Below, in pieces: positions 11,926-23,940 of a stretch of 64,000 bases of DNA (position 1 is the first letter of the stretch; every line of letters begins with the position of its first letter). The notes under the pieces are model-generated. The model saw only the letters and a list, made by a program, of their open reading frames with translations. It searched no databases and was not told the origin of the DNA. This DNA is from Aquatica leii (taxonomy: Eukaryota; Arthropoda; Insecta; Coleoptera; Lampyridae), in assembly GCA_035610365.1 (NCBI GenBank), contig CM069432.1, positions 235,442,104-235,506,103 on the forward strand. Direction: 5' to 3'. A program made the translations under genes and the position numbers.

Positions 11926-13419
11926 ATTACAGACACGTCAAACAACCAAACGTCACTCAATCTAAACAAATCCGACGGTACAGGTGATGATCAAGGACGA
12001 GACGTATGAATTCAAATGAAATTCATTTGTAGATCTTGCATCGTGCATCTTTCAACTATTTTACAGACAGTATTATAAGCAACTTCCTAACCAAGGACAC
12101 AACTTACCTTATTTCATTAAATTTGATTTTTTTTTTAAATACAAAAATAACCTCATTTTTTCAGTCACATAAAAGCTTTCTATGCAATTCGTACATCATT
12201 AGGTTTTATGAACACGCTCAATTTATTTATTATAAACTTTTGAGCTTGTCAATAAAGACCAACATTATATACTTATTACACAAATAGCTATTATATCTGT
12301 GCTACATTGCGATATATAATAGAGGAGACGACGTTGTTAAGGTTAAAGGTCGATTGTCGGTGAAAATAGTAAATGTTTTACCTTCGAGGTTAGTAAATGG
12401 CAAATAGTTCACAATTGTACGTGCTATATCTATTTGTGTTAGTTTACGAGAAAAAATGGGGGTGGTTTTAGGTCAGTTGGGTTTTTGTGGTTTAAACAAA
12501 CTTCGATGACCATTTGAAATCAGATTGGTTAGTAATGCTAATTGTTCTTTTGCATCTAGAAAGTTAAGAATTGTCGCTGTTGCTAAGTCGCTTCTGCTCC
12601 TTTTAAATGTTATGTAAGTCGCAATCTACGGTATTATTCAGATGTCGTATTTTTACAAGTTTCTTAAAAGTCATATAGGTAAATCATTGAATCATTGAAT
12701 TGGTTTCTCCAGAAGCATCGGACCCCCCTTAAAAGTCATATAAAAGAGCTTGAGTAGCTGCAGCATTTGTGAGAAAACGTTAGTAGAAATTTAGCATTGA
12801 AAGAATTTATTCCCAAACTACTACGTAACATTTTTTCACGTGTACAGTATGTAAGAATAACGTAGTTTAAAAATAAAAGGTAATAATTAAAATTACAGTT
12901 AACAATGTGTGATCACAATTGAAAATATATTTGGTAATTAAAAATAACGTTATTTAAAAACATAAAAATGTACGTGATAAGTTAGTAACTTCTATAATCC
13001 AAACACCAAACACTTATTTCCCGCGGTTTTTAAAAAATTTAAATTTTGTGTAAATTTGACCACTCGAGTAAGATCGTGTAAGTTTGGGTACGCACGCAAC
13101 TTTTGTGCACATTCATGTTTCGTAGTAAAATCGGGTAAGTTTGAGTAATCGGATGGCCGTTCTGGCTCAAAATTTCTAGCGTTTGAAAATCATGCATTTA
13201 AAATTAATACATAATCAAATTAAAGTAACTTGAATAGGTATAAATAAAACGATCATCAACAATAAAATAGTTTGGCAAATCTGTTTATTCCAAAATATCA
13301 TTTTTTTTTACTTTTTCTACTTTAAAATCACACATCAGATTATAAAGGATTGTATATCCAATTACGTATTTAGTATTTAAAAATAGTAAAACAATTAATT
13401 TTTTGAATGAAAATTTAAA
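11926..13419. other. Gene-free stretch
   Basis: No gene or repeat pair recognised. Two phrases around 'aaaagtcatata' occur at 12665-12680 and 12728-12745, a weak local duplication. Confidence 0.45.
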
Positions 13420-13990
13420 ATGGCCAATGGATGTTTCCGAGCGATTTTGAAGATTTGTTGATTGGTGGGAATTTTTTGGAGTTTAGTTTCTTCATCAACT
13501 GTTATTAGGCATGCTAAAAAAATTACGGTTGATTTTTCAAAAGTGCATTTAGTTTTAACCCGTAATTTTTTAATCGACTAAAGACTTATTAGAGGTGGTT
13601 GGTGTATTCGTCCACATTAGATGAAACGACAAATATGTTGTGAAAATAGTACGCAAAAGTCTAGGCCGACCACACTTGATGAATAACACATTGAAATGTT
13701 GATCGGAATTTCGTAGAACCAAAGGACATAAAAACGTATTTAAAAAAAAACAAGACGTGTAGTCATAGCAGTCTCGGGATATCTATTGGGTTAACTAGAA
13801 CTTGGTGATACCCTCTCATCAAGTCGATTATGGAAGTTTGTTTTTTTTTAGAAAAATTGTATACAGTCTTATATGTATGCTAATTTTTACACGTTCGCCG
13901 CTGTTCCTTTTGACCATGTCTAAGGGGCTTGTCCATAGACTTTTTGATGAGTGGATAATGCTTGAAGCCATTGAGTTTTAATTAGTGTAG
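13420..13990 (-). mobile_element. Ty3/Gypsy reverse transcriptase fragment (fossil)
   Basis: Minus-strand reading gives the order expected for Gypsy RT: SLWTSPLDMVKRNSGE near 13900-13970, IDLMRGYHQVLVNPIDIP near 13780-13835, and FHNIFVVSSNVDEYTNHL near 13590-13650, the position of the catalytic motif region. It is a broken internal piece with no LTRs in sight, several breaks, and looks old. Confidence 0.7.
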
Positions 13991-14287
13991 TGGTAGTGTC
14001 TACCCGGTAAACTAATTAAAGTTTGTAAGATCTGTAAGCTGTTTTAAAAAAGAGTTAATTTTTTTAAGCAGTTAGTTTTGTTTCGAAATCAATTATTGAA
14101 GTTGAAATGTTTGAGAAAATTGATGCCAATAATTAAGTATTTGAATTCTGCGATTACAAATATAAATCAGCAACCTAAGTTTAAGTCATTTATACTAAAT
14201 ATGCAATTTTTGATCGGCTGGTATGATGCAATTGATTTGGCGATCGTTGTTATAGCTATTTAACAAACGCCAATTTAAATTTTTATA

Positions 14288-14425
14288 CAGGGTGTCCCAC
14301 GAGGTACTGTACATACTGAAATGGTATGTTCCTTAGGTCAATTTAAGTAGAAAACGTCCTATAAACATAGGTCCAATTCGCCATAGTTACACAAATACAA
14401 GCGTTCAAAGTTTATAAATGCTCAC
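14288..14425. repeat. Left terminal inverted repeat of copy 2
   Basis: Begins cagggtgtcccacgaggtac and runs to about the tttataa before 14420; its inverse copy occupies 15708-15839. Only scattered differences, for example ttccttaggtcaattt against ttctttaggtcaactt. Confidence 0.88.
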
Positions 14426-14488
14426 ACATTTTTTGAAAATTATTATTATTGAAAACAGAAAATCGAACTACAAAACAAACAAAAAAAA

Positions 14489-15560
14489 TCACATCAAATG
14501 TTCAAAATGACCATCGGCATTAATACAACGACGGCTGCGATCTAAAATGCACCGAGTAGCCGCTCGAAGCACCTGCTGGTTGTTCCGTGTTTGTTGACAC
14601 ATATCCAGGATACGCTGTATTAGATCAGCTCTGGTATTAACTTTTACCTCGTATACTAAACTTTTCACATGACCCCACAGATAGAAGTCTAAAGGTGTGA
14701 TATCGAGCGATCTCGGTAGCCAAGCATGCAGGCCTCCACGCCCAATCCACCTATTGGGGTAAACAACATTTAGATATTCGGTCACATGCCGACTAAAATG
14801 TGGAGGAGCTCCATCATGTTGCAGAAACATTTGTTGTCTTGTTAGTAAAGGTACTTTTTCCAAAAGCGGTAGCAATTCATTCCGCAAAAAGTTAGCATAT
14901 GCTTCTCCTGTCAGACGTTCCTCAAAAAAAAAAAGATCCAATAAATTGATCGTCAATCATGCCACACCATACGTTAACAGAAAATCTGCGCTGAAATTTA
15001 GTTTCTGTTGTGCCGTGTGGATTTTGATATGACTACAAATGAGAATTACGTGTATTGTTCACTCCATCTCTAGTAAATTGCGCCTCGTCGCTAAATAAAA
15101 TGAATGGAACTAATTGTGGATTTACCTTTAGTCAGTGGCAGAAATTTAACCGGGCAGCAAAATCTCCAGGTTCCAGATGCTGAACCTGTTGTATGTGATA
15201 GGGATACAAAAGCCCATCATGTAATGTTCGCCATACTGACATACGGGAAAGTCCCGTTCGAGAAGAAATTCTTCTAGTACTCAACCCTGGACTCCGATCA
15301 ACCATCTGTAGAATGTTTTCCTGCTCATTCACATTTAACTGCACAGGACGGTCAGATCTTGTTGAAACTGATGGAAATGAACCATACATGAAAAAAAAAT
15401 AAATGAACATGTTGAAACACAGAAGAAAAGGTTTGGTGATTTGGCACCCTCCTGTTGGGAAATCTTCGTTCATATTCCCTAACGGCAGATCTCGCATTTC
15501 CATCACAAAATCCATAAATGTAAATGATATCAGCATACTCTTCGTTAGAAAAATGAGAAA
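14489..15560 (-). pseudogene. Tc1/mariner-superfamily transposase with DUF4817-type HTH, lightly broken
   Basis: From ATG 15560: [20 protein letters not shown], then [17 protein letters not shown], the DUF4817 helix-turn-helix start. A second DNA-binding half follows with SPGLSTRRISSRTGLSRMSV near 15240-15300. The catalytic core has LFSDEAQFTRDG (first Asp, near 15090), QHDGAPPHFSRHVTEYLN (second Asp, near 14800) and DITPLDFYLWGHVKSLVYE (third acidic position, near 14690). It ends HFEHLM before the stop at 14489. Visible lesions: a frame change around 15390-15410, another around 15130, and one in-frame stop near 15030. Function in life: cut-and-paste transposition at TA. Confidence 0.85.
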
Positions 15561-15707
15561 GCATTTTGCATTTAAATTACAATTCATTTAATAAAATCGA
15601 CTCAATCGACTGTGACATTAATAGAAAAGAAAGCAATAAATGACATATTGTTCGGCTTTTGTTTCCTAGTTGACTAAGAATAATTAATTTTCAAAAAATG
15701 TGTGATC

Positions 15708-15839
15708 AGTTATAAACTTTGAATGCTTGTATCTGTATAACTATGGCAAATTGGACCTATGTTTATAGGACGTTTTCTACTTAAGTTGACCTAAAGAACA
15801 TACCATTTCAGTATGTACAGTACCTCGTGGGACACCCTG
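15708..15839. repeat. Right terminal inverted repeat of copy 2
   Basis: Inverse of the left TIR, ending ctcgtgggacaccctg directly before the TA at 15840-15841. Confidence 0.88.
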
Positions 15840-15841
15840 TA

Positions 15842-17379
15842 TAGATAAAATTGCAAAATTTTGTACATTTTTTTGCTTTTTGGCCAAAGTTGGTGAGCTG
15901 AAAACAAAAGGTTATTAGGTTATTAGGTTAGATTTACATGGTTAAATATTTTGTTAGGCGACGTACTTTTATGGTCAGTTGTAAAACTTTGTGTTCAAGT
16001 TGGGCATTAATGGAAATGGACTTGATGTGTGAATTGTTAGTTAAATCATAAATTTTGTCTACAATGACTTAACACTTCACTTCACTAAATGCGGCTAAAA
16101 TAGTTTGAGTACTACTGGGCAGTTTCCCAAGCCACAATGATTTGAGAAATAGTTACCCAAGTAAATCGTCTACGCCTACGTGTTAGCAATTGTGACAAAC
16201 GTTGATCGACAAGTTCTAACCTTTCCAATAATGTTCGTATTTTTGATGCTTCGCTCTCTAAATGTAATTCGATTCGCCGTTTTTTAAAGTTTTGTATTTG
16301 TCTGTTTCGTGTAGTATTAATATAATGTAATTAACAGGATTCTAAAGAAACTTTGTTTGTTTAATTCACCCACGCTTTGGCATAATCTCAATACAATTTC
16401 TTTAATCAAAATTCTTTTGGATTCTTGTACATCAAGACCCAAATTATAAAAGACTTGTATGAAACATGTTGCGCAAGGGTGTACCCAAATTGATTTTACA
16501 AAACTGTAGTAACAAAAGCAGTTTCTCAACTGGGACAGACAGGGCGCAAGTTTATTGGCATAAATAAACATAAATAGTAATCCTGTATATTATGATTTTG
16601 AACAATTTACAACGCTCACAATGAAAAATCACAAATTAATGATACTACCAAGGATAGATACTACAAAAAAGTAAACATATACTTTTATTCTAGCGCTTAT
16701 ACTTATTTAATGAAGTTAAATATTTTTTCCTGGCTTCCAACTTAACCGGAACAATTAAAACTGGATTTCGTTCCCGTTGTAAATATTGAGTAGATTTGTC
16801 GTTTTTGCCTACCAATATTTTATTTGCAGATTTACACCAATGGTTAAGATAAATCTTACAACTCAAGAAGCAATTAGGTTGCCTGTATTCATGTGAATTG
16901 CACAGTTTAATACATTAAAATTAATTTTATTTAAAATTACACCTTTTATCATAGCAAACAAATTATATTTATGGCAATGTCTGGGGATAGATAAAATAGC
17001 CTGGATAATGACTGACTTGTAATAAATAGAGAAAACTACCAGGCTTTACCAAACTACAATTTTTACATTGCTTGGCTTCAATAAATTCTAAAACAACATC
17101 ACATCAGAATACAATAATAATTTTTTATGCGAAATTTATTATTTTGTAATGAATATACACAACGTTTCGATTGCTGTGGTATCTGCACTTTATAATATTT
17201 CTAAGACTACGTTTGTGCTACACCTAAGCATTTCATCAGGCCAACAAATAGATTACAGTGGCACTATCCAACAAATCCTAAACATGAGCAACCACGTACT
17301 AACTTATACACGAAAAAAATCACAAAAATGAAACATGTGAAGAACAAGCAAATATTGTGCAATAGATATAGAGGAGAAT
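15842..17379. other. No recognisable gene
   Basis: A minus-strand open frame of 84 codons at 16317-16571 and an adjacent basic stretch (ELHLESEASKIRTLLERLEL near 16200-16270) are the only protein-like patterns. Neither was matched to a family. They could be pieces of an old transposable element or chance. Confidence 0.35.
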
Positions 17380-17399
17380 TAAGAATTTTACCAAGTATC

Positions 17400-19567
17400 T
17401 AAAATCATCTAATGCATCTGTGGCTGAATCATTTACGCAATTAAAACCGAGTGAATGATAAGTCATAAAGTTATTTAATAATAATGATTTGAATGATGTT
17501 ATAAAATGAAATACATCTGAGGAAGTAATTCTAGCGCCATAAGCTGTGACACTGCCAAAAAAAATTATAAACTACCTTGCTTAAAAACTCTAGGCAAGAT
17601 AAATTTATTTTTGTTTGCTAATACGTTTTTTTAAATGAATAAACGCCTGTAGTGTTTTAATTAAATTTAAAAGTGATTGAGCTTTTACAAACTTCTGTTT
17701 TTTGACGTTCCAGAACTTTATTTTTTTTTAATGTTTCAATGTATGTCAAAATTCTTCATGCATTGAAGTATTTGTAACAGCTCCTTTCAGAGGCTTACTT
17801 GACGGTCCCGTATTAGTCCTTCCGTTCAAAATATCAAATAGTTTGTCCATTATTATCAAAAAATCTCCAGTGTTCACTGCTTCCTTGTCCAATTTGTATT
17901 CGGAATCAATGCCTAAAATTAAAATGTACTAAAAAACATCAGCTTGTGAAGAATAAGAAACTCGTTTTACAAGTGAACCTACTTGATGACTAAACACCTG
18001 GTTCATATGCCACCTTCATCTTGTTTATTTTCTTTGGGAAAATGTGAGCGTCTGTCAATTTTGTACATATAGTTGTCTCTTCCATTGTATCCAGCATATA
18101 GAATTGAACAATGTGCTTCCATTTGGCAACTTTGATTCATTGTTAATCTTAAAATCTTCAAACAGTTTCTATCCGTATCTCTACAGAGTGCATTAATTGC
18201 TGCTACATTAGCGCTGCCTTAGTCACAAATTGTGGTATCTACTTGCAACTCTATATTTTGACACGCAGTTATTACTTTTTTTTATCATGTCTTTAGTTTG
18301 AACATTTTTGGCAAGTCCTTGACTAAATTTAGAAGAAAATGCTTGTTTCCACTGCTTAGATATATTTTTAACCGTAAAAACATTAGCAAAGTTTGCTATA
18401 TGAGGCGTTCTTTACCTCCCAAAATCTTCCACGCTATCTACACAGTCATATTTTCTATTATATGATAACAATGGTGATAGACTGATTTCATCGAAGACAA
18501 CAGCACACAGTTTGCCTTGTAAATTTTTAAATTTTGGAACTGTCGCTGTTAAACTTTTAATATTTTTATTTATTCCTGGGCAAACTGGAATATTGTTTAA
18601 TAAATTTGTTAATGTTTTGCGAGACGGCAAGCAAAAATTTTTTTAAAGTAGATGATACCTCTTTGCACTAGTTTTCAATAAGGTTAGTGATAATTTTTTT
18701 ATTGAAGGTAAATCTTCTGGCTCTCGGGTGTTAATTTTTGTTTCTAATTTGTTGTGTTATAAAAGTGTATGTTATATCATTCACAAATTGCAATATCTTT
18801 GGAAAATTGGGGTAATTTGCTACTTTCTCAGCATTAGCTAATCTGGTTTTGAAGTTTTCAATCCTATGTTGCATTTTAGCAGTCTTTTGCATCCATTCAC
18901 CCACCATCTTATAAAACTTTTTGCACTTTGGACTTAAATATTTATCGCGTGTCACATTTACAGACTGTAAAATTCCTCGATTCCTTTTCCCTAAAACAGG
19001 ATAAATCAACAGTTCACCTCAAAAATAATTATTAACCTGTTGTACATGGCCGAGAATTTGTATCTTCAGTAACTGATAATAAAATAGGTGTTTCTGAAAC
19101 AATGGATTCAGTTACGTTTGAACTGGTACTAATTAAGTTTTCAACATTAGTACATATTCCACTGACACTATGCTGAACATGAATCTCTTCAGAATGCAGT
19201 GGCTGTACCATGGAATCCTCTAACTCCACCACATCTTCTGGGAGATCTGCATAATTATACATTAATTCAAGTATTTACAAATGATTACAATTTAACTGCG
19301 TAGTAAAAACAAAGCAGGGACGACATCTCTACGAAGTTCTCTTCTTGTACCTGGTACCAAGTATTCTGGCACAAAGTGTCTATCACATACATAATATTTT
19401 GAATATATTTTTTGTAGAGACAATGTGTTTAAACGTTTCTTTTTAGTATTTTTTGCCCACTGTTTCAATACACTGAGATCATTTGGAAAGCGATGTTGTT
19501 TACTAATCTTATTAACACAACCCGATACACAACACTTATTTTTACGTATTACGTCTTTTAAATCCAT
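17400..19567 (-). pseudogene. P-element-like transposase with THAP domain, broken
   Basis: Exon 1 (ATG 19567 to 19297) encodes a THAP finger: CCVSGCVNKISKQHRFP, then YYVCDRHFVPEYLVPG and RRDVVPALF, i.e. the C2CH cysteines and the AVPxxF-like end. Introns of 50 bp (19247-19296, phase 1) and 46 bp (18991-19036) can be read, both ending in pyrimidine-AG or similar. Exon 2 (19246-19037) is acidic linker; exon 3 starts 18990 with KRNRGILQSVNVTRDKYLSP and a coiled coil. The P-transposase core follows: CLPSRKTLTNLLNNIPVCPG near 18570-18630, AVVFDEISLSPLLSYNRKYD near 18440-18510, and FLIIMDKLFDILNGRTNTG near 17810-17870; the far C-terminus is recognisable to about 17400. Stops and frame changes occur in the core (near 18731, 18645, 18415 and further on). 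THAP9-like domesticated gene is an alternative, but the lesions argue for a dead P-superfamily element. Confidence 0.82.
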
Positions 19568-20000
19568 GATACACAAATTTAAACAGAAAAAACAAACGAA
19601 CAAGAACAACACTGACAGTAAGAATCCTATGGACTGTCATTCTGTTGTCACTGCGTTTAATTAACACTTTCCGTTAATATAATACATGTTTCTCTGTCAA
19701 TGAAGGTTTAAAAATTGTAAAACTACTCGAGATTGTTCAAGTTGAATATTCATGATTAAACAAATTTATAGTGTTACAGTTACAGTGTAAAATCCTTAGC
19801 AATAGAAAACAGTATTCTAAAAATTGCAATAAAAATATTTGTAAAAACTTATATATCATTTATTATATACATATACTTACATACACTGTACGTTCATGAT
19901 AAAAGGAACAAATTCGTTTAAAATTTAAGTATTTATTTTTTGCTCGGACACGTTGATTAGTACTTTTAGTATCGGATTTTTTATACAACAAAATTATATA
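19568..20000. other. Spacer without gene
   Basis: AT-rich DNA between the start codon side of the P-like element and the next transposon. A P-element TIR was looked for and not found. Confidence 0.4.
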
Positions 20001-20200
20001 CGGGGTGTCTCAAGAAAAACATATGCACTATCATTATTTTTTTTAATAGACCGCTCTGTATATTATGCCATTTTTAAATTGTGAGGTAAATTCTGAACAC
20101 TTTTTGTTTAACGTACCATATCTTTAAATTAACGGGTTTTGGAATAATGACGTTTGAAATAAATGAAAAAAAAATTAATGAACTTTAATAATACAACATA
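20001..20200. repeat. Left TIR of copy 3
   Basis: About 200 bp, paired with 21240-21436 in inverse orientation; diverged by eye to a clearly greater degree than the TIRs of copy 2. Confidence 0.75.
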
Positions 20201-21239
20201 CAAAAAATATAATAATTGTTTAATATTGTCGATTTACATTTATACATTTTTGTAGTCAAAAAATTGTCTTTCGTTAAACGTTTACAATTCGCTCTGTGGA
20301 ATAAGTCTTATTTCCTAGCGTATAGTCTGTTTCAGGTCATCAAGATAATTTTGTCTATTCACATAAACTTAAGATATCAAATAAACCTAGAAAAAATTCA
20401 ATAGGGTTAAATCCGGTGACTTTGATGGCTACTCAATGCGTCCAATCCATTTAATAGACAATGTTGAATCAAGAACTGCATTTACAAAATCAGGAAGTGC
20501 CCCATGTTGGAACTATACGTCACTATGAGAAATATCTAGATTTTGTGGATAAGAGAGCACAATAGCTAAAGCGAAAATAAGTTCACACCGCAGTAAGTAG
20601 CATTCCGTATTTGAAGTTTCTTAAAAAAATAAACTCTAAAAATTCGATTTTCAACAATACTTGCTTAAATATTTATTTTTTGATGATGCTGTTTGTGACA
20701 GTTTTGTGCCCGAGTGTTTTCAGTTACCTAGTATCTGCAGTCTTGTCTGTTCACATATCCCGATGGCAAATCACAATTTCTAGAGATGGTTCTAAAGGCT
20801 ACGTGTGGATTATTTACAGTTTCCACTAAAACCTTTAATTGATAATATTCTCATATTTTTGCTTTCTTGAATCTCTAACGTGGTCGTGCTTAATTCCATT
20901 TCAATTCAATCTTGTTCACAGTATATCTAGTCGATCAGAATGGATTACATTAAATAAATTACACACTTCTTGTTGCGGTACGCACTATATTTTCAAAACC
21001 AATTATAATCAATACTTAAATACGTTCTTTTTTAGATAAATGAATCGTAAAAGTGTTAAAAAATCTGACAAACTCTAAGCCTGGGATAGTTTGTTTTTTA
21101 TTGCCACAAAATACCACATCTAAATAATGGTCTAGTGGTTAAAAAATAAAAATCGATTAATTCGAAGTAGAGCATTTTGTTGCAGAAAAAGTTTTCCATA
21201 CCAGGTTGTTCTTGTTGGCTTTCAAAAAAATACGTTTAA

Positions 21240-21436
21240 GGTGAATTTGTTCAATTTAAACATTTTATTTAATTACTTGTGTGTATTTCAAAATTTCACA
21301 TCTCAAACGTTAGAGATATAGTATTTTATACAACAAGTTTTTAGAATTTACCGTACAATTCAAAAATAGCATAATATACAAGGGGTTCCATTAAAAAAAC
21401 CGATGATGACTGCATATGTTTTTTTCAAACACCTTG
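21240..21436. repeat. Right TIR of copy 3
   Basis: Inverse partner of 20001-20200; ends caaacaccttg before TA at 21437-21438. Confidence 0.75.
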
Positions 21437-21438
21437 TA

Positions 21439-22579
21439 TATAATTTTCTGATCTCAAAAAGTCGGTAATTAAAAATACTAATCGACGTGGTCGAGCGTAT
21501 TTCCACAAAATAATTACCTAAATTTTAAACGAATCATTTCATCGTGAACGCACAGTTTATCTAAAATTTTACAAATTTCATATATGTATGTAATAGCACT
21601 AATTGTATTATATTAAAAACATTTTTATATTATTATTTCGTAAAACCATTCCATTTTAACTAAAGTTAAATCAAATACAAATATTTGACAAAATATCATT
21701 TTTTCATAATTAAAATAATTAAATTGTTGTTACTTGTAGATTTTGTCATTTTTTACATAGTTATTAAACAACTTTATTATAAAATATTGATTTGAGTCAG
21801 TCATTTTAGTTATTTTCGGATTCTCGATAATATTGAAAATATCGATTGTGTTGAGGTTTGGTTGGTTGACAACGCAACCGTTTTGGAAGATTTTATTGGT
21901 AGATTAATGTCATATTTCTTTGGGAGTTTACTTTATATGTAGTTGCCTGATTGATTTTTGTTGACCAATTTTGTAATATTCTATGTTTGTTTATTAAAAT
22001 GAAACTATGTTTTCGTATTTTAATTTAGCAACGGTATTTTTGTCTTAGTCCATAATTAAAGTTATACGGTTGTACAACTAAAAATTTATTAGATGTAGGT
22101 TAAAATAAAATTAATTAAAACGAAAGAAATAAAAAAAATTATAGTTGTACGTTACAGTTTCTTACATTTGTATCTAAAATTAATTTTTACTAATATTTAT
22201 ATATAACTTGAATTTTTAATATCGCCATATAATAAAACTAAACTAAAATGTTGTAATATTGGTCAACTTTGCTTTTTCGCAATATTTAAAATAACTGTAG
22301 CAGGGAACAAAAGAAAATGTTCATAAAAACCACATTTGTTAACCTTCTTAGAATTTTTAATTAGGAGCTCTTACGTTAATTATTAAAGTATATTTTTTGA
22401 TCACAGTTATGATTTGAAATTACAGTCATGTATCAAGATACAGTATCGATTTTACAAGAACAGTCAGTCGCTACCATTACCCGATACATGCGGGTAATGA
22501 GGGCTCATTTACCGCTCATATGGGAAATGGGAGCCATAATATTTAACTTTTTTCCGAAAATTTAACTAAACTTACTTTA
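21439..22579. other. Gene-free AT-rich stretch
   Basis: No coding pattern found. A short GC-richer patch with a near-palindrome (taccgctcatatg region, 22470-22525) is the only local feature. Confidence 0.45.
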
Positions 22580-23745
22580 AATGTGACCTTAGTAATTAAT
22601 ACAAAAACTGCTTATAACACAAATAAAAAAATCAACTTTGTAAACAAAAAAAAACAAAGTTGAAATTATTAAACGAAAACAAAAGACCCAGATTTTTACA
22701 GATCCAAACAAAAAGCTCAAATATAAGATTGTAGTATCACTGTCCGAACATTCTTTATGGACCCAGTTTCCGCAACTTCTACATCGGTACCACATGTGCC
22801 TACTTTGTTCTTCAACGTTTTATCTTTATTAGAGATGAGTTGTGGCAATGGGCTTACAATGCTAAAAAATATTAGCAAAGTCACTAACTGTTTGCTCGTT
22901 ATCAGTATTGGTCTCATTTAATTTGGACGGAGTTGTACATGATGTGGTTGAAATCGGAGCTGGGCTTACAGCCGTTTTATCGGGAACTACTTCTGGTTGA
23001 ATTTCTGTGTCATAAAGAATAAATGGACTTGGAACACGGCTACCATGGGTTGCTCATTAACTGTCTGCTTTGATGCGGATGGAATAGGAGTGACGTCAGC
23101 TGGCTGCTGTTGGGCGCCATCTATATGCACAGATCTGGCTTCCTCATCAATGAAGTCATTGTTAGAAAAAAATCCATTATTCATTGAGAATATTCCCGTT
23201 GATTTAAAGCTTGATACTCCTTTTTCAATAGGGGCTACTTTAATATAGGCTTTATTAAACTATCCTGCAATGTCGTATGGTGTAATTTTTATCAAGTTTC
23301 TTAATTTTATGTAAGTTTTTTTTTTCAGCAGAGAATTAAAAACAACGTTAAGAGGTTGTACACGGTGCGATGAATGTGGTGGAATGCTAGGCATTATGAC
23401 ATGGTTCTCTTTTGCCAACTCCCAAGCTTCTAGAGTAGCACGACTGTTGTGATTATCTAAAATTAGCGAAACGGGTGTATCACTAGTTAGTTTGGTGTTT
23501 TTAATAAAATGAAGTAGCCATAAAATAAATATTTTTTGTTGGTCCAGCCATTATGAGAACATGTGTAAACAGCTCCCAAAGGTCCATCTGTTTCCAGCTG
23601 CGGTAACTGATGTTGTGGAAATATGAAAAGCGCAGGAATGAAAGACCCAGAAGCACTCATAGCACGTATTACTGTAACAGTCTTTAGCTCCCGCTCTAGC
23701 AGTTACGTCGTTCCGGACAAAAAGACAAATTGCCGCCCCCTAAGA
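22580..23745 (-). pseudogene. pogo/Tigger-like (DDE_1) transposase relic with PHD-like tail
   Basis: Minus-strand text near 23740-23560 reads RELKTVTVIRAMSASGSFIP, ALFIFPQHQLPQ and GAVYTCSHNGWTN, the standard DDE_1 block of pogo-type transposases. It is followed by a second catalytic block, SLILDNHNSRATLEAWELA near 23410-23480. The C-terminal part continues as STGIFSMNNGFFSNNDFIDE (about 23130-23200), and a Cys/His segment WYRCRSCGNWVHKEC near 22755-22800 resembles the PHD-like end seen in some insect pogo proteins. Frame changes separate all parts. The N-terminal DNA-binding half is missing; the relic stops at a TA microsatellite. Confidence 0.75.
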
Positions 23746-23754
23746 GTATACGGG

Positions 23755-23782
<28 letters not shown>
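23755..23782. repeat. (TA)n microsatellite
   Basis: Fourteen uninterrupted TA dinucleotides next to the truncated end of the pogo relic. Confidence 0.95.
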
Positions 23783-23785
<3 letters not shown>

Positions 23786-23940
23786 AATAAATGTACACTT
23801 AGGTAAGTACATATTATTTTTTTATTTTTAATAAAAATCAAAACATTTTATTTAAAATTTAATAAAAGTATACATTTAGAATGAAACATGAAACATAACA
23901 AAATATTGACAACCAAGTATGTAGTACAAAACGGTAAAAA

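Larger units (their letters stand above)
14288..15839 (-). mobile_element. Bounded DUF4817-type Tc1/mariner-like transposon, copy 2
   Basis: The element is 1552 bp, flanked by TA on both sides (14286-14287 and 15840-15841). It carries long terminal inverted repeats of about 130 bp whose outer part is cagggtgtcccacgaggtac at the left and its inverse at the right. The single transposase gene lies on the minus strand between the TIRs. TIRs match almost base for base by eye, so the copy is comparatively young despite a few coding lesions. Long TIRs and the cagggtg terminus also mark the copy at 20001 (there cggggtg). Confidence 0.9.
20001..21436 (-). mobile_element. Bounded DUF4817-type Tc1/mariner-like transposon, copy 3 (old)
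   Basis: TA flanks (19999-20000 and 21437-21438) enclose about 1.44 kb with TIRs of about 200 bp: left starts cggggtgtctcaagaaaaac, right ends in the inverse form (tttttttcaaacaccttg). The arms stay alignable inward through 'gtatattatgcca' and 'gaggtaaattctg'. Inside, minus-strand traces of transposase remain: an HTH trace QQEVCNLFN-like near 20900-20970 and a catalytic-end trace with SIKWIGRIE, SKSPDLTLL and KSQVYVN-like text near 20330-20470. Coding capacity is largely destroyed, so this copy is clearly older than the one at 14288. Confidence 0.78.

Noticed and set aside
16317-16571. Minus-strand frame of 84 codons as a gene
   Set aside because: No start context, splice evidence or family resemblance; not supported beyond being open.
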